Source: Actinomadura syzygii | Lineage (GTDB): Bacteria; Actinomycetota; Actinomycetes; Streptosporangiales; Streptosporangiaceae | Direction: 5' to 3' | Assembly: GCF_008085905.1 (NCBI RefSeq) | Contig: NZ_VSFF01000011.1 | Location: forward strand, 452,659 to 516,658 | DNA: 64,000 nucleotides | In this document: one piece after another, positions 1 through 9,600 of the stretch | Position numbering within the stretch: position 1 is the stretch's first letter | Layout of the letters: the number at the start of each line of letters is the position of its first letter | Program-made: the position numbers and the translations under genes | The notes under the pieces: model-generated | Databases searched by the model: none | What the model saw: only the letters and a program-made list of their open reading frames with translations | What the model was told of the DNA's origin: nothing

Positions 1-1065
1 GTGCGGATCCTTCCGCTCGTCGGAGCCCCGGTCCTCCCCATGCCCGAGCACGTGCGGCGGGCGGTCGCGGAGGCGATGAACCGGCCCGATCCGCGCGACA
101 CCCGCGGCCTCCCGGAACTCCGCGCCGCGATCGCCGCCGAGCTGGCGCGCGAGCACGGCTTCCGCGTCGATCCCGAGCGCCGCCTGCTGATCACCCACGG
201 AGCGATGCAGGGCCTCTCCCTGGTGCTCCGCACGGTGCTCGCGCCGGGCGACGAGGTGATCGTGCCGACGCCCACGTACTTCTTCGACGGCGCCGTCCGC
301 GAGGCCGGTGCGACGCCCGTCCGCGTCCCGTCCCGCGAGCGCGACGGCTGGGCACTCGACCTCGCCGGCCTGGAGGCCGCCGTCACGTCCCGCAGCCGTG
401 CCGTCCTCCTGTGCAACCCGACCAACCCGACGGGCTACCTTCCCGACGCCGCGACCGTCGAGGCGGTGGTCGACATCGCGGCGCGCCACGGGCTGCTCGT
501 CATCTCCGACGACTCATGGCAGCACTTCACGTTCGACGGCCGCCGCTACCACCCGGTGGAGACGTTCGCCGATCGCTGGCCCCATCTGATCACCGTCACC
601 AGCCTCAGCAAGTACTACGCGCTCGCGAGCTGGCGGCTCGGCTACGTCCTGGCGCCGCCGTCGATCGTCGACGCGCTCAACCGTCGCTTCGAGTGGGAGG
701 CGGTGTGCTGCGGAGTGGTCCCGCAGCGGGCCGCGGTCGCCACCCTGACCGGGCCCCGCGACTGGCTGGACCAGGCGCTCTCCACATACCAGGCGAAGCG
801 CGACCTCGTCTGCGACGGCATCGCCGCGAGCGGGCTCGCCCGGCCCGCGCGACCCGCCGGCGGCGCCTTCCTGCTCGTCGACTGCTCCCGCCTCGGCGAC
901 ACACCGGCCGCCATCGACCGCGCCCTCCTGCGCAACGGCATCGCGACGGTGCGGGGCGCCGACATGCACGCGCCAGACACACACGTCCGCCTCACGTTCG
1001 GCTCGGACGAGCAAACACTCAACGAACTGATCCGCGGCCTCGCACGAGCCTGCCAGGAGTCCTGA
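1..1065 (+). CDS. PLP-dependent class I/II aminotransferase (5' end at window edge)
   Basis: Fold-type I PLP aminotransferase, 354 residues visible. The glycine-rich cofactor stretch (ITHGAMQG) lies near residue 63, the NPTNPTG motif near 140 and the Schiff-base lysine in SLSKYYALASWRLGY near 204. The usual D-x-Y after the central strand reads DDSW, so the Tyr that contacts PLP is replaced by Trp, and the Gly of the SK...GWR motif is Ser. Family members run about 380-400 residues, and the frame is open from base 1, so the true start probably lies upstream and 20-40 residues are missing. The substrate cannot be read from the sequence. The next gene is 750 bases away, so there is no operon context. 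Confidence 0.85.
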   Translation: MRILPLVGAPVLPMPEHVRRAVAEAMNRPDPRDTRGLPELRAAIAAELAREHGFRVDPERRLLITHGAMQGLSLVLRTVLAPGDEVIVPTPTYFFDGAVREAGATPVRVPSRERDGWALDLAGLEAAVTSRSRAVLLCNPTNPTGYLPDAATVEAVVDIAARHGLLVISDDSWQHFTFDGRRYHPVETFADRWPHLITVTSLSKYYALASWRLGYVLAPPSIVDALNRRFEWEAVCCGVVPQRAAVATLTGPRDWLDQALSTYQAKRDLVCDGIAASGLARPARPAGGAFLLVDCSRLGDTPAAIDRALLRNGIATVRGADMHAPDTHVRLTFGSDEQTLNELIRGLARACQES

Positions 1066-1817
1066 ACGCCCATTTGTCGCGCGTTACCGGCCTTTCCAGA
1101 ATTTCCGGGACGAGGGGCGTGCTGCCAGGGACGCTTGTCGCGATGATCTACACGGCGCTCTACCACTAAGAAGGATCTTCGTCCCTGGCCTCCCCGGACC
1201 ATTACGAGCACTGCCGGGTCAGTCTCCGACCTTAGGATCAGCCGCGGCGCCGCGTTGTCCAACCCTCGGCCAGTCGTCCGGCACCTCGGCTTCAGGTCGC
1301 CGCCCTGGACTCCCCCTCCCGCGACTTCGCCGCCGCGCCACGCTGGGGCCGCCCCGTCCTGCGCTCCAGGACACCGGCCTCGAGGCCCCGGCCGCCCTCG
1401 GGACGGTCACCGTCCTGGTCACCCGAGAGGACAGGCGGATCGATTGGCTGCTCGCCGTGCCGGTGCTCATCGCCGCGGTCGCGCTGCTGTTCACGGCGCG
1501 CCACCCCTGAGCGGCCCGGCCGAGGTCGGGCCGCTCCCTGATCCGGCTCATGATCACCGCGCACGTGCCCGGCCACGTCGATCGTGACCGTGAGCTGATC
1601 GTGGGCCTGCAGACCGACATCGAGGTCACGGCCACCGGGCAGCTGGTCCGCGATCGAGCGCCGCCGCCATCGTTCCGGCTAACCGGTTGATGACCGGCTG
1701 GACCCTCGCCTCCCGTCACTGATCCCGAAACGGCTGAAATCACCGTGAACTCGTCCCCTCTATCGGTCGTAGCTCTGGGCGAGTCGATCGCTTCCACATA
1801 TGGGGAGGGTGTGTCGG
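1066..1817. other. Gene-poor stretch with possible decayed coding remnants
   Basis: No intact gene was recognised. On the + strand a frame ending at 1510 reads ALGTVTVLVTREDRRIDWL and runs on in a hydrophobic stretch. It resembles the end of the core of Acg-type nitroreductases but has no start and no remainder of the domain. A second 46-codon frame (1550-1690, starting MITAHVPGHVDRDREL) has plausible composition but no recognised family. Most likely this is decayed coding DNA between the aminotransferase and the lipoprotein gene. Confidence 0.35.
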
Positions 1818-2240
1818 ATGAGCTGCGAAGGGCGCGGAGGGATTCTTCGTCGCACGAAACGGTATTGCGTCACCGTGCTGATCTTCGGATTGGCCGTGGG
1901 CTGTTCCTCTGATCGCGGTTCGCGGGCCCCGGCGGGTCCGCCCGCCGGGGCGCCCGCCGACATCGAGGAACTGGCCTCCAAGATCGGCTGCACGCAGATC
2001 ACCGGAAAACGCAATGTCAGGGATCTGCGCCAGGGCGCCTGCAGGACATCGCAGGGCCGCTACACCATGGTGACCTTCGGTACGGATCGCAACAGGGACG
2101 CCTGGCTGAGCGAGGCCACCAAATGGGGAGGCGCCTATCTGGTCGGCTCTCGTTTCGCCGTCGTGGGGACGCCGCAGTCGCTGGAATCCATCAAGGCGAG
2201 GGTCGGCGGCGAACTGAAAATGGGCGATGCGCATCACTGA
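1818..2240 (+). CDS. Small secreted lipoprotein, unknown function
   Basis: 140-residue protein with a basic N-terminus, a hydrophobic stretch (VTVLIFGLAVGCSS) and a lipobox-like L-A-V-G-C, so it is probably lipidated at that Cys and held at the outer face of the membrane. A Pro/Ala/Gly linker follows, then a compact domain (about residues 45-135) with two further cysteines in IGCTQI and QGACRT that could form a disulphide. ATG 1818 is chosen because GGGAGG sits about ten bases upstream; an earlier in-frame ATG at 1800 has no ribosome site. No family was recognised. It lies 37 bases before the DUF1996 gene and may be co-transcribed with it. Confidence 0.7.
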   Translation: MSCEGRGGILRRTKRYCVTVLIFGLAVGCSSDRGSRAPAGPPAGAPADIEELASKIGCTQITGKRNVRDLRQGACRTSQGRYTMVTFGTDRNRDAWLSEATKWGGAYLVGSRFAVVGTPQSLESIKARVGGELKMGDAHH

Positions 2241-2277
2241 TCACGCCCAGCCTCAGGCAATCTAAGGAGAGTGGCTA

Positions 2278-3372
2278 ATGCGAATCAACCACCTGTTGGT
2301 GATCGTGCCCGCAATGGCGTTCACGACCGTCGTGACGGGGAACCATTCGGCGTCGGCGGCGCGGGGACCCGCCTTCGGGGCCATGGCCGTCGGCGCCCAC
2401 GAGCATGGTGATCGGGACGGCGGCCATCGAGGCAAGGCCGACGGTCGGAAGGGAAGGGACCGCGACGACGACGATCACGGCGAGGGCGATGACGACCTCG
2501 GGCCCGAGCGGAACGATTTCGTCGACATCCTGGACGTCCGTCCGGACTTCCGCCGGCCGAGGCTCCGCGACGGCGGCTCGGGCGGGACGTTCATCTCGCG
2601 ATGCGGCAGGAACGAGAACGAGCACTACAACTCCGACAACTTCATCGCGGCGCCCGGAGTGCGGAACGGGGCCCAGCACCTTCACGACTATGTCGGCAAC
2701 GAGTCCACCGACGGGGACTCCGACGACGAGAGCCTGAAGCGCGCGGACACCACGTGCGGAAACGGGGACAAGTCCACCTACTACTGGCCGGTCCTGCGGT
2801 TGCGGGGCCAGCGGGACGACACCCCGCAGGCACGGCAGAGCGAAAAGGACGGCAATGTGGGAAGGCCGCTCACCCCGGCATCGGTCACACTGCGGTTCTC
2901 CGGGAACGCCCGGGGCGACGTCCGTGAAATGCCGCGCTTCCTGCGGATGATCACAGGGGACGCGAAGGCGAAGTCGGGCGATGGCGAGAAGGCGCGGGCC
3001 CAATGGACGTGCACCGGATTCGGCGACCGCCGGACCGAGAAGTACCCGCTCTGCCCGCCCGGCAGCCGGGTGGCCCGCGTCCTGGACTTCCCGAGTTGCT
3101 GGGACGGTGAGAACACCGACAGCGCCGACCACCGTTCCCACGTCGTCTTCCCAAAGCGCGACGGGAAGTGCGGCGACGACTTCAAGCCCATCCCGCATCT
3201 GGAGTACTTGCTCACCTACGACATCCCGCGAAACCGGTTGTTCGCGCTGGATGGGTTCCCCAGCGAGAAGCACAGCCCGATCACCGATCACGGAGACTTC
3301 GTCAACGTGATGCCCGACGGTCTCATGCGCCGGGCCACCGACTGCATAAACAACGGCCAGAACTGCTCATAA
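2278..3372 (+). CDS. Secreted DUF1996 domain protein
   Basis: 364 residues. A signal peptide (MRINHLLVIVPAMAFTTVV, then HSASAA cleavage-type residues) is followed by a highly charged Asp/Gly/His-rich linker (about 35-80) and a DUF1996 domain starting near residue 80. The domain shows the family hallmark FISRCGRNEN and the NGAQHLHDYVGN stretch, whose His residues are conserved in the family, then STYYWPVLR. DUF1996 proteins are exported and often found with carbohydrate-active modules in actinomycetes and fungi, but their activity is not established. AAGGAGAG lies just before the ATG. The gene ends before a strong hairpin that also ends the opposing eccB. Confidence 0.85.
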   Translation: MRINHLLVIVPAMAFTTVVTGNHSASAARGPAFGAMAVGAHEHGDRDGGHRGKADGRKGRDRDDDDHGEGDDDLGPERNDFVDILDVRPDFRRPRLRDGGSGGTFISRCGRNENEHYNSDNFIAAPGVRNGAQHLHDYVGNESTDGDSDDESLKRADTTCGNGDKSTYYWPVLRLRGQRDDTPQARQSEKDGNVGRPLTPASVTLRFSGNARGDVREMPRFLRMITGDAKAKSGDGEKARAQWTCTGFGDRRTEKYPLCPPGSRVARVLDFPSCWDGENTDSADHRSHVVFPKRDGKCGDDFKPIPHLEYLLTYDIPRNRLFALDGFPSEKHSPITDHGDFVNVMPDGLMRRATDCINNGQNCS

Positions 3373-3544
3373 CGAGAGGGCCCGCCATTCACCGCGAGAG
3401 CCGGGTGCCGCTCCGGATCGATGCGATCCGTTGCGGCCTCGGCTCCGCCGCGTGGCGTACCGCTGAGGTCGGCGCGTTCCGGACCAGGAAGGCTTCGGTC
3501 CTCTCCCAAGCAGGCGGTTCGACGAGCTGACCGTCCGACCTGAT

Positions 3545-3585
3545 GGGGGCCGGGGCGTGGAGGAGCAATCCACGCCCCGGCCCCC
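3545..3585. terminator. Perfect bidirectional hairpin terminator
   Basis: A 17-bp perfect GC-rich stem (3545-3561 with 3569-3585) encloses a seven-base loop (GGAGCAA) and is followed by TTCCTGTTC on the + strand. It lies between the convergent ends of the DUF1996 gene and eccB, so it can serve both. Confidence 0.8.
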
Positions 3586-3654
3586 TTCCTGTTCGAGGGG
3601 GCGGCTCAACCGAACGACCGCGCGCCTCCCGGCGGAGGCCCGGGTTCCGCGAGT

Positions 3655-5076
3655 TCAGTTTCCGCCGGTCTGGCTGGGACGTGCGGCAGCGGCACGCGAC
3701 AGGGGCGGGCCCGACGGGAGCAGGTCGAGGAGGGCCGGCGGGACGGGCACCGGCCGTAGGCGCGCGTATCCGAGCGCGGAGAGGTCGTCGTCGCCGGGGA
3801 CCGGGTGCTTCACACCGAGATCGGTGATCAGGTAGCGGACGCCGATCCCGCTGCCCGGGGCCGGGAGCGACCGCACGAGCGCCCCGGTGCCCGACTTCAC
3901 CAGGACGACCTGCGCCGTCCTCGGGCCGGGGTCGGTGACCGGCACGCCTCCGGCGGGGACCCCCGACGGAGGCACGACGACCTGGACGCTCGCGCCCCGG
4001 TCGGAGCCCGCGCGGGCCGAGGCGCAGATGGGGCGGCCGACTCCACCCGCCTGTCGGACGGGCGGAGGCGTGCCGGGCAGGCCGCCGGACAAGCCGGGGG
4101 CGCTGGACAGGAACCGGGCCGCGGCGGCCGACTGCAGGGGGACGGCCCGCACCGCCCGGCCGCCGTACGCGCCGGCCGTGGCGGGGTCACCGAGCAGCAA
4201 GGCGGCGACGGTCTCGCTGACCTGGCGGAGCCCGTCGCCGAAGAGGACGAGGTACTGCTTCGCGGTCCCGGGGTTCTCGGTGGTGAAGACCTGGCCGACG
4301 CGGGTCGGACGATCACCGATGTCGGGCCCCGCGTCGCCCCGCCCGGGAACCGGGGGCGGCGCCACGTCCCCGCCCGCGGGCAGCAGGTTGATCCACTGGT
4401 CCGCGACGCGGTACGGAACGACGCCTCGGTATCCCAGGGAGAACGGCCCGGCGGCGCTGGCGAAGCGGTGCCTCCTGCCTCGCCAGAGCAGATACGCCTG
4501 GCCGGAGGACGCGCGGACGAGCACGCCCTCGTCCGGGGCGGCGGCCGAACTCGGCGCGGCCACGTTCATCGTGATGACCACTTGGTCGCCGGTCCGGCCC
4601 GCAGGGTCGGTCAAGGCCGTGGTGCAGACCAGCCAGTCCCGTCCTCCCAGCGCGGCGGACCGGGGGAGCGCGTCGGGCGCGCCCAGGATGCCCACCGGGA
4701 AGCCGCGGGGGGTGTTCCCGAGCGTGTCCTCGTGCACGGAGACGAGCTTGGCGTCCGGCCCGGCGATCAGCCGGCCGGAGGCGAGGTTCGCCACCGGGTG
4801 CAGGCGGCCGCCGAGGAAGACGTAGCGCGCGCCGCTCTCCTTCACCGAGACCAGCGCGCCCTCGGTCCGCCAGTCGGTGGATCCGCCCGGCCTGATCAGC
4901 CCGTAGACGCCGAACCCCGCGAGGAGCAGCGTGCCGATGACCGCGCCGACGACGGCGCCGGTGGTGACGCGCCTCATCGGCGCGTCCGGGGCGTCGGGGT
5001 CGCCGCTGACGAGCGCCGCGTTGAGGCGTCCCACGGCGCACATGTGGGACTGGACCTGATCCCGCTTGTTCTGCAT
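3655..5076 (-). CDS. eccB: Type VII secretion membrane protein EccB
   Basis: 473 residues, normal for EccB. A short cytosolic N-terminus begins MQNKRDQVQSHMCAVGRLNAAL, which carries the family's (S/T)(K/R)xQ...Hxf..RRl-type opening. One transmembrane helix follows (about 33-57, GAVVGAVIGTLLLAGFGVYGL), then a long extracytoplasmic domain with the family's repeated beta units (GPFSLGYRGVVPYRVADQW). In mycobacterial systems EccB is a core subunit of the membrane secretion complex with EccC, EccD and EccE. The start is set at 5076: it begins five bases after the eccD stop, placing eccD and eccB in one leftward transcript. Long open frames read through this start from upstream, but homology begins here. 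Confidence 0.92.
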   Translation of the reverse strand: MQNKRDQVQSHMCAVGRLNAALVSGDPDAPDAPMRRVTTGAVVGAVIGTLLLAGFGVYGLIRPGGSTDWRTEGALVSVKESGARYVFLGGRLHPVANLASGRLIAGPDAKLVSVHEDTLGNTPRGFPVGILGAPDALPRSAALGGRDWLVCTTALTDPAGRTGDQVVITMNVAAPSSAAAPDEGVLVRASSGQAYLLWRGRRHRFASAAGPFSLGYRGVVPYRVADQWINLLPAGGDVAPPPVPGRGDAGPDIGDRPTRVGQVFTTENPGTAKQYLVLFGDGLRQVSETVAALLLGDPATAGAYGGRAVRAVPLQSAAAARFLSSAPGLSGGLPGTPPPVRQAGGVGRPICASARAGSDRGASVQVVVPPSGVPAGGVPVTDPGPRTAQVVLVKSGTGALVRSLPAPGSGIGVRYLITDLGVKHPVPGDDDLSALGYARLRPVPVPPALLDLLPSGPPLSRAAAARPSQTGGN

Positions 5077-5081
5077 GGCCG

Positions 5082-6464
5082 TCAGTCCCCGAAGGCCCGC
5101 GCCCAGCCGTAGCCGTGCAGGACGGCGAGCATGAGCAAGGGCAGGGCGATGGAGACGGCGGACTCGGCGAGGTCGGCGGCGCGTCCCCAGTAGGGCAGCA
5201 GCCGCTTGCCCGGCATCCGCTCGGCGCCGACCAGGAACAGGCCGGTGAGCGCGACCAGGAGGGGCAGGACCGCGCCGGCGGCCGCCGGACGGTCCCCGAC
5301 CCAGCGCACGACGTACAGCGCCAGGCCGAAGCACGCGGGCAGGATCACGGCCAGCCGCGTCCAGGCGCCGGACATGACGCGCGAACGGAGCATCAGGGCC
5401 GCGCAGATCGCCGGCAGCATGGCCGCGGCCTCCCAGCCGTCCTGCCGCGGCAGCAGCGTCATGCACGCGGCGGCGACCGTGCCGATCGCGGCGGACAACG
5501 CGATCATGTAGTGGTCGGCGACCGCGGCCCGGTCGAGCAGCGTGGAGCTGGCGACCGGTTCGAGGTCCTGCTGGAGCTCCTCGGGGGTGCGGGGCAGGAT
5601 CGGCAGCCGCATCCTGGCCAGTCGGAAGGCGGTTACGGGGACGACCGGCGCGAGCGTCAGCGCGACGGTCGCGACGACCGCCGCCGAGCGCGGCGCGTCC
5701 AGCCGGGTGGCGATCTCCAGGATCCCGCCGGCCGTGCCCGCGACGCCGAGGCCGCCCGCCGCCAGGAACAGCGGGCCCGCCGCGCCGGTGCCGAGCATCG
5801 CGAGGAACGCGGCGCCCGCGACAGACGCGGACGCCGCGGCCAGGTGCGGCGCGCCGAGGCCGCCGCTCCCCGCCGGCTCGGCGAGCCGCACGGCCAGCGC
5901 GCCGGCCAGCGCCGCGTCGGGCAGGGCGGCGGCGCCGAGCAGCACCCCGGCCGCTGTGTCGGCGAACGCCCGCGACATGCCCGCCGCGGCGGCGAGCAGC
6001 GTGATCTCGATCAGCGCCGCGGCCGCCGCGCGCTCGGCGGCGGGTATGGGCGCCGACAGCAGCACCGCCAGCGCGGTCGCCAGCGTGACGGCCACCAGCC
6101 CGAGGAACATCCACCGGGTGGTCGACTCGCGCCAGCGGGCCGGCCGCGAGCGCACCCCGGCCGACACGCCGTCGACGACGTCGTCGAACTCCAGGGCCGG
6201 CAGGCCCGCGTCCCGGGGACGGAGATACAGCGTGTCGCCGTCGAGCAGCCCCAGCGCCGCGGGGGTCCGGTCCTCGTCGAGCGGCTCCTCGCCGAGCCGT
6301 TGCAGCACCCACCCGGAGTGCTCAAGCCCCTCCTCGGCCGCGTGGTCGCCGGCCTGCTGCACCAGGACGGGCAGCAGGTCGGCGACCGGGACGTCCGACG
6401 GCACCGCGACCTCGATCCATCCCGTCGGCGCGACCACGGTCACCCGGCAGGTCTCGCTCGTCAT
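5082..6464 (-). CDS. eccD: Type VII secretion integral membrane protein EccD
   Basis: 460 residues. The N-terminal 80 residues are the ubiquitin-like domain of EccD (CRVTVVAPTGWIEVAVPSDV), with the LYLRPRD strand near residue 77. After a cytosolic linker come about eleven transmembrane helices from residue 115 to the end. EccD forms most of the membrane vestibule of the ESX core. The start at 6464 is supported by AGGAGG about a dozen bases upstream; extending the frame further adds only Arg-rich sequence. It is first in a leftward pair with eccB and divergent from eccC across about 160 bases that must hold both promoters. Confidence 0.92.
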   Translation of the reverse strand: MTSETCRVTVVAPTGWIEVAVPSDVPVADLLPVLVQQAGDHAAEEGLEHSGWVLQRLGEEPLDEDRTPAALGLLDGDTLYLRPRDAGLPALEFDDVVDGVSAGVRSRPARWRESTTRWMFLGLVAVTLATALAVLLSAPIPAAERAAAAALIEITLLAAAAGMSRAFADTAAGVLLGAAALPDAALAGALAVRLAEPAGSGGLGAPHLAAASASVAGAAFLAMLGTGAAGPLFLAAGGLGVAGTAGGILEIATRLDAPRSAAVVATVALTLAPVVPVTAFRLARMRLPILPRTPEELQQDLEPVASSTLLDRAAVADHYMIALSAAIGTVAAACMTLLPRQDGWEAAAMLPAICAALMLRSRVMSGAWTRLAVILPACFGLALYVVRWVGDRPAAAGAVLPLLVALTGLFLVGAERMPGKRLLPYWGRAADLAESAVSIALPLLMLAVLHGYGWARAFGD

Positions 6465-6627
6465 GTTCGCCACGCGCCTCCTCCTTCCTTGGAAAAAAGA
6501 ACTTCTTCGCGTCGACCGGCCGAACCGCCGCGGGTCACCGGTCGTAACTCCGACCAGCCCGACCCGGTCGCGTCTCCGAACCGACCTACGAGAGGTTCGG
6601 GACGCCAGTTCACGCAGGGGAGTGACG

Positions 6628-9600
6628 ATGGGCACGCGCACGGTTCGGCGGCCGCCGCAGCGGTCGGGTCCCGAGATGCCCGAGGGCGAGATCGTGCTCC
6701 AGGAGCCGCCCGCGATCCCGGAGGCGCAGGGCGGCGGCTGGATCGGGGCCGTGACGTACCTGCCGATGGCGCTGGCGTCCGGCGCGATGATGCTGGTCTT
6801 CGTCGGCCCGGGCGGCGCGGTGATGGGCTATCTCAGCGCCGGTCTGATGGCGGTCGCGGGCCTCGGCATGCTCGTCGGGATGGCGCTGCGCAACTCCGGC
6901 GACCGCAAGCGGAAGATGAACGGCGAGCGGCGCGACTACCTGCGCTACCTCTCACAGATCAGGCGCCAGGTCCGCCGGCACGCCGAGCAGCAGATCAGGG
7001 CCGTGCACTGGCGGCATCCGGCGCCGCGGTCGCTGTGGTCGGCGGCGCTGTCGACCCGGCTGTGGGAGCGGCGGCCCACCGACGACGACTTCGGCGAGGC
7101 GCGGATCGGCGTCGGCGAGCAGCGCCTGGCGGTGCGGCTGCGCCCGCCGCAGAGCAAGCCGGTGGAGGATCTGGAGCCCCTGTGCGCGAGCGCGCTGCGC
7201 CGGTTCATCCGGGCCTACACCGCGCTGCCGGACCTCCCGACCGCCGTCTACCTGCGGGCCTTCGCCCGGCTGCTGTTCCGCGGCGACGCCGAGGCCGTCC
7301 GCGGCCTGGTCCGGGCGATGCTGGCGCAGCTCGTCGTCTTCCACTCGCCGGAGGACCTGAGGCTCGCGGTGTGCGTCCGCGCGGACCGGCGGGACGAGTG
7401 GGACTGGGTCAAGTGGCTGCCGCACGCGCACCACCCGGAGGCCGCCGACGCCGCGGGACCGGTGCGGCTGGTCACCGACGGCTACGCCGAGCTGGAACGG
7501 CTGCTGGGCGACGGGCTCGCCGACCGGCCCAAGTTCGACCCGGCCGCCCGGCCCGCCGCGGACGAGCCGTTCACGGTCATCGTCCTGGACGGGGTGGCGC
7601 CGCCGCCGGGGGCGCGCATCGGCGACACCGGGTTCCGGAACGTGCTGGTGCTGGACCTGTCCGGCGCGCTGCCGTGGAAGGCCGACCGGGTGACGCTGCG
7701 CCTGGAGGTCACCGGCGAGCGGGTCGAGTCGGTCGGCGCGGACCGGGTCGGGCGCGACGTCCCGGCGCCGGTGGGACGGCCGGACGCGCTCAGCCTCGTC
7801 CGGGCGCGGGCCCTGGCCAAGGTGCTCGCGCCGCGCAGGCTCGGCCGGGGCGCGGCGGCCGACGATCCGCTGGCCGCCGACCTGGACCTGAACGCGCTGC
7901 TCGGCATCGCCGACCCGCGCGGCTTCGAGCCCGCGACGATCTGGGCGGGCCGTTCGCCGTGGGACCGGCTGCGGGTCCCGATCGGCGTCGCGCAGGACGG
8001 CGCCCCCATCGAGCTGGACATCAAGGAGTCGGCGCAGGGCGGCATGGGCCCGCACGGCATGCTGATCGGCGCGACCGGCTCGGGCAAGAGCGAGCTGCTG
8101 CGCACCCTCGTGCTGGCGCTGGCGGCCACCCATTCGTCCGAGACGCTCAACTTCGTGCTCGTCGACTTCAAGGGCGGCGCGACCTTCCTCGGCCTGGACG
8201 AGCTCCCGCACACCTCGGCCGTCATCACCAACCTCGCCGACGAGCTGCCGCTGGTCGACCGGATGCAGGACGCGCTGCAGGGCGAACTGGTCCGGCGGCA
8301 GGAACTGCTGCGCCGCACCGGGCACGCGTCCCTGCTCGACTACGAGAAGGCGCGCGTCGGCGGCGCCGCCCTTGCCGCGCTGCCGACCCTGTTCGTGGTG
8401 GTGGACGAGTTCAGCGAGATGCTGTCCTCGCGCCGGGAGATGATGGACCTCTTCATCATGATCGGGCGGCTGGGCCGGAGCCTCGGCGTTCATCTGCTGC
8501 TGGCCTCGCAGCGGCTGGACGAGGGCCGCATCCATCAACTGGAGAGCCACCTGTCGTACCGGATCGGGCTGCGCACCTTCTCCGTGGCCGAGAGCCGCAG
8601 CGTGCTCGGCGTGCCCGACGCCTACGAACTGCCGTCCTCGCCGGGCAACGGGTACCTCAAGGCCGGCACCGACGGGCTGACCCGGTTCAAGGCCGCGTAC
8701 GTCTCGGGTTCCCTCCATGAGGGCGAACGGGTCAGGCACGAGGCGGCCGTGGTCCGGCGGCAGGTCGTGCCCTACGGCACCGTCTACGTCGAACCACCTG
8801 AGACCCCCGAACCTCCCGAGGCCGAAGAGCCGGCGGAGACGCCCGGAGAGAGGCCGGCCGGCGAGGCCGGCAGGACCACCCTCATGCGGGTGATGCTCGA
8901 CCGGCTCAAGGACGCCGGGCCCCCGGCCCACCAGGTGTGGCTGCCGCCGCTGGCAGAGCCCCCGACCCTCGACGAGGTGCTGCCCTCGCTGGAGCCCGAC
9001 CCCGATCGCGGGCTGACCACCGTGGGCTGGCCCGGCCGGGGACGGCTCACCGTCCCCCTCGGCATCGTCGACAAGCCGCTCGACGGCGTGCGCGACCTGC
9101 TGGTCGCCGACCTGGCGGGGGGCGAGGGCCACGTCGGGATCGTCGGCGCCCCGCAGAGCGGCAAGAGCACCCTCATCCGCACGCTGGCGCTGAGCCTGGC
9201 GCTCACCCACACCCCGGAGGAGGTGCAGTTCTACGTGCTGGACTTCGGCGGCGGCGCGCTCACCTCCCTCACCGGCCTGCCGCACGTGGGGACGATCGCC
9301 TCCCGGACGGACCGCGACCGGGTGGTCCGCACCGTCGCGGAGATGGCCGCCCTGCTCGCCGCCCGCGAGCAGTCCTTCACCCGGCACGGCGTGGAGTCGA
9401 TGGAGGACTTCCGCCGCCGCGGGAACGAGCCGTGGGCGGCCGCCGATCCGTTCGGCGACGTCTTCCTGATCATCGACGGCTGGTTCAGCGTGCGCCAGGA
9501 GTACGAGGAGATCGAGAGCGTCGTCTCCGACCTCGCCAACCGGGGCCTGTCCTACGGGATCCACCTCGTCGTGTCCGCCACCCGCTGGTCGGAGATCCGG

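Noticed and set aside
3655..6312. 885-codon leftward open frame spanning eccB and most of eccD
   Set aside because: Only its last 473 codons are EccB; the rest is Arg/Ala/Gly-rich antisense-type composition overlapping eccD in another frame.
5115..8720. 1,201-codon rightward open frame across eccD and eccC
   Set aside because: Composition is Arg/Gly/Gln-rich with no domain and it overlaps two well-supported genes; a product of high GC content.
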